Positions 18,503-26,023 of a stretch of DNA of 64,000 nt are shown here, one piece after another (the stretch's first letter is position 1; each line of letters begins with the position of its first letter). The notes beneath the pieces were generated by a model, which saw only the letters and a program-made list of their open reading frames with translations, had not been told where the DNA came from and searched no databases. The stretch is from Gp6-AA40 sp963742105 (GTDB lineage: Bacteria; Acidobacteriota; Vicinamibacteria; Vicinamibacterales; UBA2999), in the NCBI GenBank assembly GCA_963742105.1, contig CAVUKN010000007.1, positions 1,612,001 to 1,676,000 on the forward strand, given 5' to 3'. The position numbers were made by a program, and so were the translations under genes.

Positions 18503-18961
18503 TTACTCTTTTGCATTTAGCAGATCCTTCAGCTCGCTCATGAACTCGCCGATATCGCGGAACTGCCGGTACACCGAGGCGAACCGGACGTACGCCACCT
18601 TGTCGAGGCGCCTGAGCTCGTCCATCACCATCCGGCCGACTTCATCCGTCGACATTTCCTTCTCGGGGCGCTCCTGGAGCGCGGATTCGACCTTGTCCGC
18701 CACGCGTTCGATCGCCGCGGTGCTGACCGGACGCTTCTCGCAGGCTTTGAGCAGGCCGTTCACCAGTTTCTGTCGCTCGAACCGCTCGCGCGTCCCGTCC
18801 TTCTTGATGACCATGTACGGGATCTCGTCGATGCGCTCGTAGCTGGTGAAACGGCGGCCGCAGTCGAGACACTCGCGCCGGCGGCGGATGACCTCGCCTT
18901 CCTTGCTCTCGCGGGAGTCGACGACCTTATCGCCTAGATGACCGCAGAAGGGGCACTTCAT
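18503..18961 (-). CDS. nrdR: Transcriptional repressor NrdR
   Basis: 152 residues, the usual length. The N-terminal zinc ribbon has MKCPFC (C3, C6) and CLDCGRRFTSYE (C31, C34). The ATP-cone follows (about 46-136) with PYMVIKKDGTRERFERQKL and VRFASVYRQFRDI. NrdR senses ATP/dATP and represses ribonucleotide reductase genes at NrdR boxes; no nrd gene is in the window. Its start overlaps the end of the UPF0104 gene by 35 nt, so they share a transcript. Confidence 0.97.
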   Translation of the reverse strand: MKCPFCGHLGDKVVDSRESKEGEVIRRRRECLDCGRRFTSYERIDEIPYMVIKKDGTRERFERQKLVNGLLKACEKRPVSTAAIERVADKVESALQERPEKEMSTDEVGRMVMDELRRLDKVAYVRFASVYRQFRDIGEFMSELKDLLNAKE

Positions 18962-19991
18962 CGGCGTGAGGCATCTCCTTGTCGCGGGCCTCGCCCGCCA
19001 GCTCCTGCAGCTGGTGAACGCTCATGCCCTCCTGGACCATCAGGACCAGGCCGACGAGGATCACCGGAAGGTACGAAATCAGATGAACGACGATGGCCGC
19101 CGCCACCGCCGAGTCGTTCGCCGCATGGAAGAAGGTCGTCACGGCCCAGCGATACGCTTCGTGATAGCTACCGACGCCGCCAGGCGTCGGTACGGCGACG
19201 CCGATCACGAGGAACACCTGCAGCAGGAAGCTGCCGGGAAACGACATGTCGATGTCGAACGCGCGTGTCACCGCCCACGTTTCACCGGCGATGCAGATCC
19301 AGACGGGAAACGACCACACGACGCCGATCAGGAGCGTGACCGGTTTCCTGGCCGCGACGAATCCACGACTGAATGCGGTGACGGTGTCAGCGAGCTTGTG
19401 CGCAATCGCGTGCGGCAAGATCCGATCGGCGGCGCGAACGAAGCGGCCGATCCGCTCCGGATGCGTGGCCAGCACCCACATCACCACGAACAGGACGATC
19501 GAGGCGATCCCACCCACCGCCGCCGACAGTTCGATGGGCCGACGCAGCGTATCGGGAATGTCCTCGGGTGCGGCGAAGCCCCACGCATACACGGCGAGCA
19601 GCCCGAGCACCGCCACCAGATCGAGCACACGCTCCAGCACCACCGTGGCAAACGTCGCCGGAACCGACAATCCTTCCTTCCGCGCGACCATGTACGGTCG
19701 CAGCAGATCGCCGGCACGCGCCGGCAGCAGACCCAGGGCAGCGAAGCCGACGATCGTCGCGCGCAGCGTCGTGGAGAAGCGAACGGGGCCGAGCGGTACG
19801 AGGAGCGCCTGCCACCTGAAGGTGCGGGCCAGGTACGTGAGTACGACGAAGACGAAGCCGACGAGGAGCATGGTCAGGTCGGCGCGCTCGACGTGGTGCC
19901 ACACCTCGACGAGGTTCGCGTGGCTGAGAAACCAGCCAAGCAGGGCAATCGCCAGAAGCGACACGAGCGCTGTACGAGTGTGCGTGCTCAC
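18927..19991 (-). CDS. Lysylphosphatidylglycerol-synthase-type (UPF0104) membrane protein
   Basis: 354 residues with about eight hydrophobic helices. Family-typical segments are LARTFRWQALLVPLG, LLPARAGDLLRPYMVARKEG, the VVLERVLDLVAVLGLL helix and VPTPGGVGSYHEA. This is the transmembrane flippase-like part found in MprF and in stand-alone UPF0104 proteins. No synthetase domain is attached, so lipid aminoacylation should not be assumed; lipid or glycolipid flipping is the more cautious guess. Start is GTG at 19991. It is divergent from purC and overlaps nrdR. Confidence 0.88.
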   Translation of the reverse strand: MSTHTRTALVSLLAIALLGWFLSHANLVEVWHHVERADLTMLLVGFVFVVLTYLARTFRWQALLVPLGPVRFSTTLRATIVGFAALGLLPARAGDLLRPYMVARKEGLSVPATFATVVLERVLDLVAVLGLLAVYAWGFAAPEDIPDTLRRPIELSAAVGGIASIVLFVVMWVLATHPERIGRFVRAADRILPHAIAHKLADTVTAFSRGFVAARKPVTLLIGVVWSFPVWICIAGETWAVTRAFDIDMSFPGSFLLQVFLVIGVAVPTPGGVGSYHEAYRWAVTTFFHAANDSAVAAAIVVHLISYLPVILVGLVLMVQEGMSVHQLQELAGEARDKEMPHADEVPLLRSSRR

Positions 19992-20065
19992 AACAGATTG
20001 GTCACTGGAAGAACCTACAATATATCAGGCTGTCGATCGGGGATGGCCGGTACTGTTGCGTACCG

Positions 20066-20094
20066 TTGCCACTCAAATGGCATCCCGCTAAGAT
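20066..20094 (+). promoter_or_regulatory. Sigma-70-type promoter of purC
   Basis: TTGCCA (20066-20071) and TAAGAT (20089-20094) with 17-nt spacing. Initiation is expected near 20101, leaving a leader of about 15 nt before the purC ATG at 20116. Confidence 0.6.
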
Positions 20095-20115
20095 GCCGCG
20101 TTCCCTCCTGCGCTC

Positions 20116-21015
20116 ATGTCGTCCGACTCTCCCTTGCTCGATACTCGTGTGACTGGCCTGACGCCCCATGCCAGTGGCAAGGTCCGTGACATTTTCGATC
20201 TTGGTGACACGCTACTGCTCGTCGCCACTGATCGCATCTCGGCCTTCGATTACGTTCTTGGCTCCGGCATCCCGGACAAGGGCAAGGTCCTCACGCAACT
20301 ATCGGCGTTCTGGTTCGCCCGCACTACCGGCATCGTCAGGAATCACGTCGTGGCGACCGACGTGGCGGACTTCCCGCCCGAGTTGCGATCCCATGCGGCA
20401 ATGCTGGCGGGCCGGTCGATGCTGGTGCGTAAGACCAGTCCGGTCCCGCTCGAATGCGTCGCGCGAGGCTACCTCGCGGGTTCGGGCTGGAAGGAGTATG
20501 TCGCGACGGGGCAGGTGTGTGGCGTTCCCTTGCCGACCGGGTTGCGTGAATCCGATCGATTGCCCGAGCCGATTTTCACCCCGGCGACGAAAGCGACCAG
20601 CGGCCACGACATCAACATCAGCGAGGCTGAAGCCACACGACTGGTTGGTGCCGACGTGGTCAATCAGTTGCGATCGTACACGCTGGGTCTCTACGATCAC
20701 GGCCGCCGACACGCAGAATCGCGCGGCATCATCCTCGCAGACACCAAGTTCGAATTCGGCCGGCTGCCCACCGGTGATCTGATTCTGATCGACGAAGTGA
20801 TGACGCCCGATTCGTCGCGCTACTGGCCCAAGGATCAGTACGCGCCGGGGGGCCCGCAGCCGAGCTTCGACAAACAATACGTGCGCGACTACCTGGAGGA
20901 GATTCGCTGGAACAAGCAGCCGCCCGTGCCCTCGCTTCCACACCATGTCGTGCTTCGCACGCGTGACAAATATCTCGAGGCGTTCCACCGCCTCACCGAT
21001 CGGAATCTGCTGTAA
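20116..21015 (+). CDS. purC: SAICAR synthetase (phosphoribosylaminoimidazole-succinocarboxamide synthase)
   Basis: Joins CAIR and aspartate with ATP in purine synthesis. At 299 residues it is the longer bacterial/fungal-type form. Motifs: GKVRDIFDLGDTLLLVATDRISAFDYVL near the start (ATP site), PLECVARGYLAGSGWKEY, the aspartate/Mg motif LIDEVMTPDSSRYWP and FDKQYVRDYLE. It is divergent from the UPF0104 gene and overlaps the next gene by one base (TAATG). Confidence 0.97.
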   Translation: MSSDSPLLDTRVTGLTPHASGKVRDIFDLGDTLLLVATDRISAFDYVLGSGIPDKGKVLTQLSAFWFARTTGIVRNHVVATDVADFPPELRSHAAMLAGRSMLVRKTSPVPLECVARGYLAGSGWKEYVATGQVCGVPLPTGLRESDRLPEPIFTPATKATSGHDINISEAEATRLVGADVVNQLRSYTLGLYDHGRRHAESRGIILADTKFEFGRLPTGDLILIDEVMTPDSSRYWPKDQYAPGGPQPSFDKQYVRDYLEEIRWNKQPPVPSLPHHVVLRTRDKYLEAFHRLTDRNLL

Positions 21016-21230
21016 TGGCTATGAAGGAACAACTCGAACGTCTGGTCGACGAAATGGTCACCAAGGGCGTCCGCTACGAGGACGCCCAGCGCGAGTTCGA
21101 GAAGAAGTTCATTTCGCAGGTCCTGCTCAAGGCCGACGGCAACCTGTGCCGCGCCGCCGAGGTGCTCGGCATGCACCGCAATACCCTCAGCCGCAAGATC
21201 ACCGAATACCGTCTCCGACGGTTGACGTGA
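21015..21230 (+). CDS. Small Fis-type DNA-binding regulator
   Basis: 71 residues; start ATG overlaps the purC stop (TAATG). The C-terminal half is a clear Fis/NtrC-type HTH: QVLLKADGNLCRAAEVLGMHRNTLSRKI. The N-terminal half is a short helix (EQLERLVDEMVTKGVRYEDAQREFEKKF). Stand-alone Fis-type proteins of this size are frequent in Acidobacteria and related phyla and resemble the terminal domain of sigma-54 activators without the AAA+ part. Translational coupling to purC hints at co-expression with purine synthesis. Targets unknown. Confidence 0.85.
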   Translation: MAMKEQLERLVDEMVTKGVRYEDAQREFEKKFISQVLLKADGNLCRAAEVLGMHRNTLSRKITEYRLRRLT

Positions 21231-21339
21231 GCCGTTCGTCCCGACGCGTCCACCAGCGCGTACGCGTTCGTCGCTCCTGTTCTGATCACACGGGCGGGCA
21301 GGCATGGCTGAGTCAGCGAAGCCGTTGACGACGCGGCCG

Positions 21340-21369
21340 TTGACACTCTTCAAGGGTGACTGCTATCCT
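21340..21369 (+). promoter_or_regulatory. Sigma-70-type promoter of groESL (extended -10)
   Basis: Perfect -35 TTGACA (21340-21345), 18-nt spacer, and -10 TATCCT (21364-21369) preceded by TGC, giving the extended TGnTATnnT form. The expected start, near 21376, lies just before the palindrome at 21382-21403. The leader to groES is then about 130 nt. Confidence 0.65.
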
Positions 21370-21381
21370 TGGCAGTTGTCT

Positions 21382-21403
21382 ACGGTGAGTGCTAACTCAC
21401 CGT
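21382..21403 (+). promoter_or_regulatory. Palindrome containing one CIRCE half-site upstream of groES
   Basis: An 8-bp perfect inverted repeat (ACGGTGAG / CTCACCGT) flanks TGCTAA. Within it, GAGTGCTAA equals the right arm of the HrcA operator CIRCE, but the partner arm TTAGCACTC is absent at the expected 9-nt distance. It may be a diverged HrcA site or the operator of another regulator. The position just after the promoter fits repression. Confidence 0.5.
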
Positions 21404-21508
21404 GCGTTACATCGAATTTTCTGAGCGAAAGCGCGGGCGGATCGCCCGAGCTGATGTCCCGGAGCCGCCGCCCCGGGGCTTAACTACCAGCACCTGGAGT
21501 CGACGTAC

Positions 21509-21802
21509 ATGAAAGTCAGACCGCTACACGACCGCATCATCGTTCAGCGCCTCGAAGAGGGCGAGCAGAAGGTGGGCGGAATCATCATTCCGGACACCGC
21601 CAAGGAAAAGCCGCAACAGGGCAAAGTCATCGCCGCCGGTCAGGGCAAGGTCAAGGAAGACGGCGGCCGCCAGCCGCTCGACGTGAAGGACGGCGACACC
21701 ATCCTGTTCGGGAAGTATTCGGGTCAGGAAATCAAGATCGACGGTGAGGAGTACCTCATCATGCGCGAAGACGAAGTGCTCGCGATTCTCGAATCCAAGT
21801 AG
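21509..21802 (+). CDS. groES: Co-chaperonin GroES
   Basis: 97 residues, normal length. It shows VRPLHDRIIVQRLEEGEQKVGGIIIPDTAKEKP in outline, the mobile-loop GGIIIPD, KDGDTILFGKYSGQEIKIDGEEYLIMREDEVLAI and the terminal ESK. It forms the heptameric lid of GroEL. A TGGAG Shine-Dalgarno lies 9 nt before the ATG. groEL follows after 45 nt. Confidence 0.98.
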   Translation: MKVRPLHDRIIVQRLEEGEQKVGGIIIPDTAKEKPQQGKVIAAGQGKVKEDGGRQPLDVKDGDTILFGKYSGQEIKIDGEEYLIMREDEVLAILESK

Positions 21803-21847
21803 CGGCCGGCGTTCAGCCCGGTCGATCCATAGAGAGAGATTTAGACA

Positions 21848-23479
21848 ATGGCAAAGCAGATTATTTACGGCGAGCAGTCCCGCCAGGCCATCCTGCGCGG
21901 CGTCAACCAGCTGGCTGACGCGGTCAAGGTGACCCTCGGCCCGAAGGGACGCAACGTCGTCCTCGACAAGAAGTTCGGCTCCCCCACCATCACCAAGGAT
22001 GGCGTCACCGTCGCCAAGGAAATCGATCTGAAGGACCCGCTCGAGAACATGGGCGCCCAGATGGTCCGCGAAGTGGCCAGCAAGACGTCCGACACGGCTG
22101 GCGACGGCACCACGACCGCCACCGTGCTGGCGCAGGCGATCTACCGCGAAGGGGCCCGCAACGTCGTCGCCGGCGCCAACCCGATGGAGATCAAGCGCGG
22201 CATCGAGCAGGCCGTCGCCGTGATCGTCGACGAGATCAAGAAGATGTCGCGCCCGGTGTCGGGCAACATGGTCGCCCAGGTCGGCACCATCTCGGCGAAC
22301 AGCGATGCCACCATCGGCAAGATCATCGCTGAAGCGATGGACAAGGTCGGCAAGGACGGCGTCATCACCGTCGAAGAGTCACGCACGCTGGAGACCTCGC
22401 TCGACGTCGTCGAAGGGATGCAGTTCGACCGCGGCTATCTCTCGGCGTACTTCGTGACCGATCCGGAACGGATGGAAGTCGTCCTCGAGAACCCGGTCAT
22501 CCTGATTCACGAGAAGAAGATCAGCTCGATGAAGGACCTGCTGCCGGTCCTCGAGCAGGTGGCGCGCCTCGGTCGGCCGCTGCTCATCATCGCGGAAGAC
22601 GTCGACGGCGAAGCGCTGGCGACGCTGGTCGTGAACAAGCTGCGTGGCACGCTGCAGGCCGCGGCCGTCAAGGCGCCCGGCTTCGGTGATCGCCGTAAGG
22701 CGATGCTCGAAGACATCGCGACGCTCACCGGCGGGCGCGCGATCACGGAGGACCTCGGTATCAAGCTCGAGAGCATCAAGCTGGAAGATCTCGGCAAGGC
22801 CAAGAAGGTCACCATCGACAAGGACAACACGACGATCGTGGAAGGTTCCGGGACCACCGCGGCGATCGAAGGTCGCGTCAAGCAGCTCCGTTCGCAGGTC
22901 GAGGACACCACCTCGGACTACGACCGTGAGAAGCTGCAGGAGCGACTGGCGAAGCTGGTCGGCGGCGTGGCCGTCATCAAGGTCGGTGCGGCCACCGAGA
23001 CCGAGATGAAGGAGAAGAAAGCGCGCGTCGAGGACGCGATGCATGCCACCAAGGCGGCGGTCGAAGAGGGCATCGTCCCGGGTGGCGGCGTGGCGCTGGT
23101 CCGCGGCGCCAAGGCGCTCGAGAAGCTGAAGCTGGAAGGCGATCAGAGGGTTGGCCTGGAGATCATCAGGCGCGCCATCGAAGAGCCGATGCGGTGGATC
23201 GCGACCAACGCGGGCGCGGAAGGCTCGATCGTCGTGTCGAAGGTCAAGGAACAGAAGAACAACGACGACGGCTTCAACGCCGCGACCGAAACCTACGAGG
23301 ACATGGTCAAGGCCGGCGTCATCGATCCGGCGAAGGTGGTCCGCAATGCGCTGCAGAACGCCGCCTCGATCGCGTCGCTCCTGCTGACGACGGAAGCACT
23401 CGTGTCCGAGATCCCCGAGGACAAGAAGGAAGCCGCGCACTCCCACGCCGGTCCGGGCGGAATGGGCGGCATGTACTGA
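21848..23479 (+). CDS. groEL: Chaperonin GroEL
   Basis: 543 residues. Diagnostic segments: VTLGPKGRNVVLDKKFGSP, the ATP-site DGTTTATVLAQAI, KAPGFGDRRKAMLEDIATLTGG (outline), KVGAATETEMKEKKARVEDA and the Gly-Met tail GGMGGMY. It folds client proteins in the cytoplasm with GroES. Some codon-level repetition is normal for a highly expressed gene. The operon ends at a strong terminator 46 nt downstream. Single copy within the window. Confidence 0.98.
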   Translation: MAKQIIYGEQSRQAILRGVNQLADAVKVTLGPKGRNVVLDKKFGSPTITKDGVTVAKEIDLKDPLENMGAQMVREVASKTSDTAGDGTTTATVLAQAIYREGARNVVAGANPMEIKRGIEQAVAVIVDEIKKMSRPVSGNMVAQVGTISANSDATIGKIIAEAMDKVGKDGVITVEESRTLETSLDVVEGMQFDRGYLSAYFVTDPERMEVVLENPVILIHEKKISSMKDLLPVLEQVARLGRPLLIIAEDVDGEALATLVVNKLRGTLQAAAVKAPGFGDRRKAMLEDIATLTGGRAITEDLGIKLESIKLEDLGKAKKVTIDKDNTTIVEGSGTTAAIEGRVKQLRSQVEDTTSDYDREKLQERLAKLVGGVAVIKVGAATETEMKEKKARVEDAMHATKAAVEEGIVPGGGVALVRGAKALEKLKLEGDQRVGLEIIRRAIEEPMRWIATNAGAEGSIVVSKVKEQKNNDDGFNAATETYEDMVKAGVIDPAKVVRNALQNAASIASLLLTTEALVSEIPEDKKEAAHSHAGPGGMGGMY

Positions 23480-23490
23480 CGCGTGTAGGA

Positions 23491-23525
23491 ATCAGGTAAT
23501 CAGGTATCAGGATTCCGGAATCAAG
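23491..23525. repeat. Short ATCAGG tandem repeat before the groEL terminator
   Basis: Three head-to-tail copies of a 7-8 bp unit (AATCAGGT, AATCAGGT, ATCAGG), followed by GGATTCCGGAATC, itself palindromic. This is a fourth sequence type of intergenic heptad/octad repeat in the window. No facing arm is seen. Confidence 0.6.
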
Positions 23526-23562
23526 GAAAGGCGGGCTCTCACGGGCCCGCCTTTTCTTTTTG
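23526..23562 (+). terminator. Rho-independent terminator of groESL
   Basis: Stem GGCGGGC / GCCCGCC with a short loop, an A-run before it and TTTTCTTTTT after it. The clearest intrinsic terminator in the window. Confidence 0.9.
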
Positions 23563-23595
23563 GTGGCGTCCGAGGCGGCGCTGGTGACGGTCGTC

Positions 23596-23601
23596 TACAA
23601 T
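23596..23601 (+). promoter_or_regulatory. Candidate -10 box of the carbamoyltransferase module
   Basis: TACAAT (5 of 6 to TATAAT) 21 nt before the ATG of the SxtJ-like gene and after the groEL terminator. No convincing -35 is seen. Confidence 0.35.
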
Positions 23602-23622
23602 GACTCCGGTAGGTTCTCCGGC

Positions 23623-24036
23623 ATGTCCATCATTGATCCCGTCCCCGATGACGACGTCGTTGGCCCCTCGAACCGGTCGTTCGGGCTGACATTTGGCGTG
23701 CTGTCGCTGGTGGTGGCCTTGGCACCGCTGTGGCGAGGCGGGGCGCCGCGTCCCTGGGCGCTCGCACTGGCGGCCCTGTTCGGGATCATGGCCACGTTGT
23801 GGCCCGCGGGGCTCGGGCCGGCGAACCGCGCGTGGCTGGCGCTCGGGTTGGCCCTCCATCGCGTCGTGACGCCTGTCGTGATGGCGCTGCTCTTCTACCT
23901 TGTGGTGACCCCTTTCGGGCTGGTGATGCGCGGGCTCGGCGCCGGCCTGACGCCGCGGTTACGTCCTGACCCGTCGCTCGACACGTACTGGACCCGTCGC
24001 GACGCGAAACCGTCGCGCATGGACCAGCAATTCTGA
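23623..24036 (+). CDS. SxtJ-family membrane protein
   Basis: 137 residues from the ATG MSIIDPVP. After a short polar N-terminus there are three hydrophobic segments: FGLTFGVLSLVVALAPLW, a helix around WALALAALFGIMATLWP, and VVTPVVMALLFYLVVTPFGLVMR. The tail LRPDPSLDTYWTRRDAKPSRMDQQF is polar. It resembles the small SxtJ proteins that accompany O-carbamoyltransferases, including the one in cyanobacterial saxitoxin clusters. It is followed at once by a DUF5989 peptide and the carbamoyltransferase. Biochemical role unknown; a membrane partner of the transferase is inferred from constant co-occurrence. Confidence 0.8.
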   Translation: MSIIDPVPDDDVVGPSNRSFGLTFGVLSLVVALAPLWRGGAPRPWALALAALFGIMATLWPAGLGPANRAWLALGLALHRVVTPVVMALLFYLVVTPFGLVMRGLGAGLTPRLRPDPSLDTYWTRRDAKPSRMDQQF

Positions 24037-24037
24037 C

Positions 24038-24187
24038 ATGAGCCTGCTACTCGAATTCTGGGCCTACCTCCGCGCCCGTCGCAAGTTCTGGCTGCTGCCA
24101 CTGCTGTTGGTCCTGCTCGTGTTTGGCGGATTGATCATCCTGGCGAAGGGCAGCGCACTGGCGCCGTTCATCTACACCATTTTTTGA
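24038..24187 (+). CDS. DUF5989 family small membrane protein (SxtK-like position)
   Basis: Only 49 residues. The sequence starts MSLLLEFWAYLRARRKFWL, then a single strong membrane helix (LPLLLVLLVFGGLIIL), and ends APFIYTIF. The size and the FWxYLRxRRKFWLLP pattern fit DUF5989, which sits beside carbamoyltransferases. It begins 1 nt after the SxtJ-like stop, and its TGA overlaps the next ATG (TGATG), so translation is tightly coupled. Confidence 0.85.
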   Translation: MSLLLEFWAYLRARRKFWLLPLLLVLLVFGGLIILAKGSALAPFIYTIF

Positions 24188-26022
24188 TGTGGGTGCTGGG
24201 GGTCTCGGCGTATTACCACGACAGCGCCGCGGCACTGATTGAAGACGGACGAATCGTTGCGGCAGCCCAGGAAGAGCGCTTTACCCGCCGCAAGCACGAT
24301 TCGCGATTTCCGGCGGCGGCCGTCCGGTTCTGTCTGCGCCACGCCGGGATATCACCCGACGCCGTCGATCACGTCGCGTTCTACGAAAAGCCGTTCATCA
24401 AGTTCGAGCGGCTGCTCGAGACCTACCTGGCGTTCGCGCCGCGCGGGTATCGCAGCTTTTCGATGGCGCTGCCGCTGTGGCTGCGCGAGAAGGTGTTCCA
24501 GAAGGATCTGCTGGCGCGCGAGCTGACACGTCTGGAGTTCACCAACGCGCCGCAACGGCTGCTGTTCGCCGAGCATCATCAAAGCCACGCCGCCAGCGCC
24601 TTCTATCCATCCCCGTTCGACGAATCACTCGTGCTCACGCTCGACGGCGTCGGCGAGTGGGCGACCACGTCGGTCTGGATGGGAAGAGGCCATGACCTCG
24701 AGCCGTTGCGCGAGCTGCACTTTCCGCACTCGCTGGGGCTGCTCTATTCCGCGTTCACCTACTACACGGGATTCAAGGTGAACTCCGGCGAGTACAAGGT
24801 GATGGGCCTGGCGCCGTATGGCGCGCCGCGGTTTGCCTCGCTTATTCGGGAGTCGCTGATCGACGTCAAGGCGGATGGCACCTTCCGGATGAATCAGGAC
24901 TACTTCGAGTACGCCACCGGCCTGCGCATGACCAACGAGCGGTTCGCGGCGCTGTTCGGACGGCCGGCGCGGACGGCTGACCAGCCGCTCGAGCAGTTCC
25001 ACATGGACGTCGCCGCGTCGGTACAGGCCGTAACCGAGGAGGTGCTGCTGGCGCTGACACGGGCCCTGCACGCGGAGTTCCAGGTGCCCAACCTCTGTCT
25101 AGCCGGCGGCGTCGCCCTGAACTGCGTTGCCAACAGCCGCATTCTGCGTGATGGCCGGTTCGCGCGTCTGTGGATCCAACCGGCGGCGGGCGATGCCGGC
25201 GGCGCGCTGGGTGCGGCGCTGGCCGCGTATCACCAGCACGCGGGGCATCCCCGAACGGTGGCAGCCGGTGTCGATGCGATGGCCGGCAGCTATCTCGGGC
25301 CCTCGTATTCGCAGCCCGATATCGAACGGCGCCTGCGTCAGGTCTCGGCGGAGTGGGAGACGTCGCCCGACGACAACGCGATGATTGAGACCGTGGCGAC
25401 AGCGCTGGCTCGCGGCGAGGTCGTGGGCTGGTTCCAGGGTCGCATGGAGTTCGGACCGCGCGCGCTGGGCGCGCGCTCGATCCTCGGGGATCCGCGTTCG
25501 CCGTCAATGCAGCGCGAGCTCAATCTCAAGGTCAAGTACCGGGAAAGTTTCCGGCCGTTCGCCCCGTCAGTGCTGCGCGAGGATGCCGGAGAGTGGTTCG
25601 ACTTCGATCACGACAGTCCGTATATGCTGCTGGTCGCTGACATCCATCCCGGGAAGCGCCGAACGATGACGGAGGCCGAACAGCGGTTGTTCGGCATCGA
25701 CAAGCTGAACGTCGCACGGTCGCAGATTCCGGCGGTGACGCATGTCGACTACTCCGCGCGCGTCCAGACGGTGCACCGCGACACCAATCCGACCTATTAC
25801 CGCCTACTCGAGGCCTTCAAGGCGAAGACCGGCTGTCCCGTACTGGTCAACACCAGCTTCAACGTGCGTGGCGAGCCAATCGTGTGCACACCGGAAGACG
25901 CGTTCCGGTGCTTCATGGGTACCGAGATGGATCTGCTGGCGATCGGCCGCTGTCTCTTGCGCAAGGATCGGCAGATGACTGCGGCCCGGCACGACTACGC
26001 TGCCAGCTTTGCCCCGGATTGA
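24187..26022 (+). CDS. Carbamoyltransferase (NodU/CmcH/SxtI family)
   Basis: 611 residues. The N-terminal Kae1-like domain makes carbamoyl-adenylate: it starts VLGVSAYYHDSAAALIEDG and has the metal-binding EHHQSHAASAF (H130, H131, H134) and LTLDGVGEWATTS. The ATP site includes LAGGVALNCVANSRIL. The C-terminal domain shows WFQGRMEFGPRALGARSILGD, NTSFNVRGEPIVCTPEDA and a final FMGTEMDLL. Such enzymes carbamoylate a hydroxyl of a sugar, antibiotic or alkaloid. No biosynthetic enzymes adjoin it, so the acceptor may be an envelope glycan or lipid. It lies in a four-gene module matching sxtJ-K-I-L. Confidence 0.92.
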   Translation: MWVLGVSAYYHDSAAALIEDGRIVAAAQEERFTRRKHDSRFPAAAVRFCLRHAGISPDAVDHVAFYEKPFIKFERLLETYLAFAPRGYRSFSMALPLWLREKVFQKDLLARELTRLEFTNAPQRLLFAEHHQSHAASAFYPSPFDESLVLTLDGVGEWATTSVWMGRGHDLEPLRELHFPHSLGLLYSAFTYYTGFKVNSGEYKVMGLAPYGAPRFASLIRESLIDVKADGTFRMNQDYFEYATGLRMTNERFAALFGRPARTADQPLEQFHMDVAASVQAVTEEVLLALTRALHAEFQVPNLCLAGGVALNCVANSRILRDGRFARLWIQPAAGDAGGALGAALAAYHQHAGHPRTVAAGVDAMAGSYLGPSYSQPDIERRLRQVSAEWETSPDDNAMIETVATALARGEVVGWFQGRMEFGPRALGARSILGDPRSPSMQRELNLKVKYRESFRPFAPSVLREDAGEWFDFDHDSPYMLLVADIHPGKRRTMTEAEQRLFGIDKLNVARSQIPAVTHVDYSARVQTVHRDTNPTYYRLLEAFKAKTGCPVLVNTSFNVRGEPIVCTPEDAFRCFMGTEMDLLAIGRCLLRKDRQMTAARHDYAASFAPD

Positions 26023-26023
26023 C

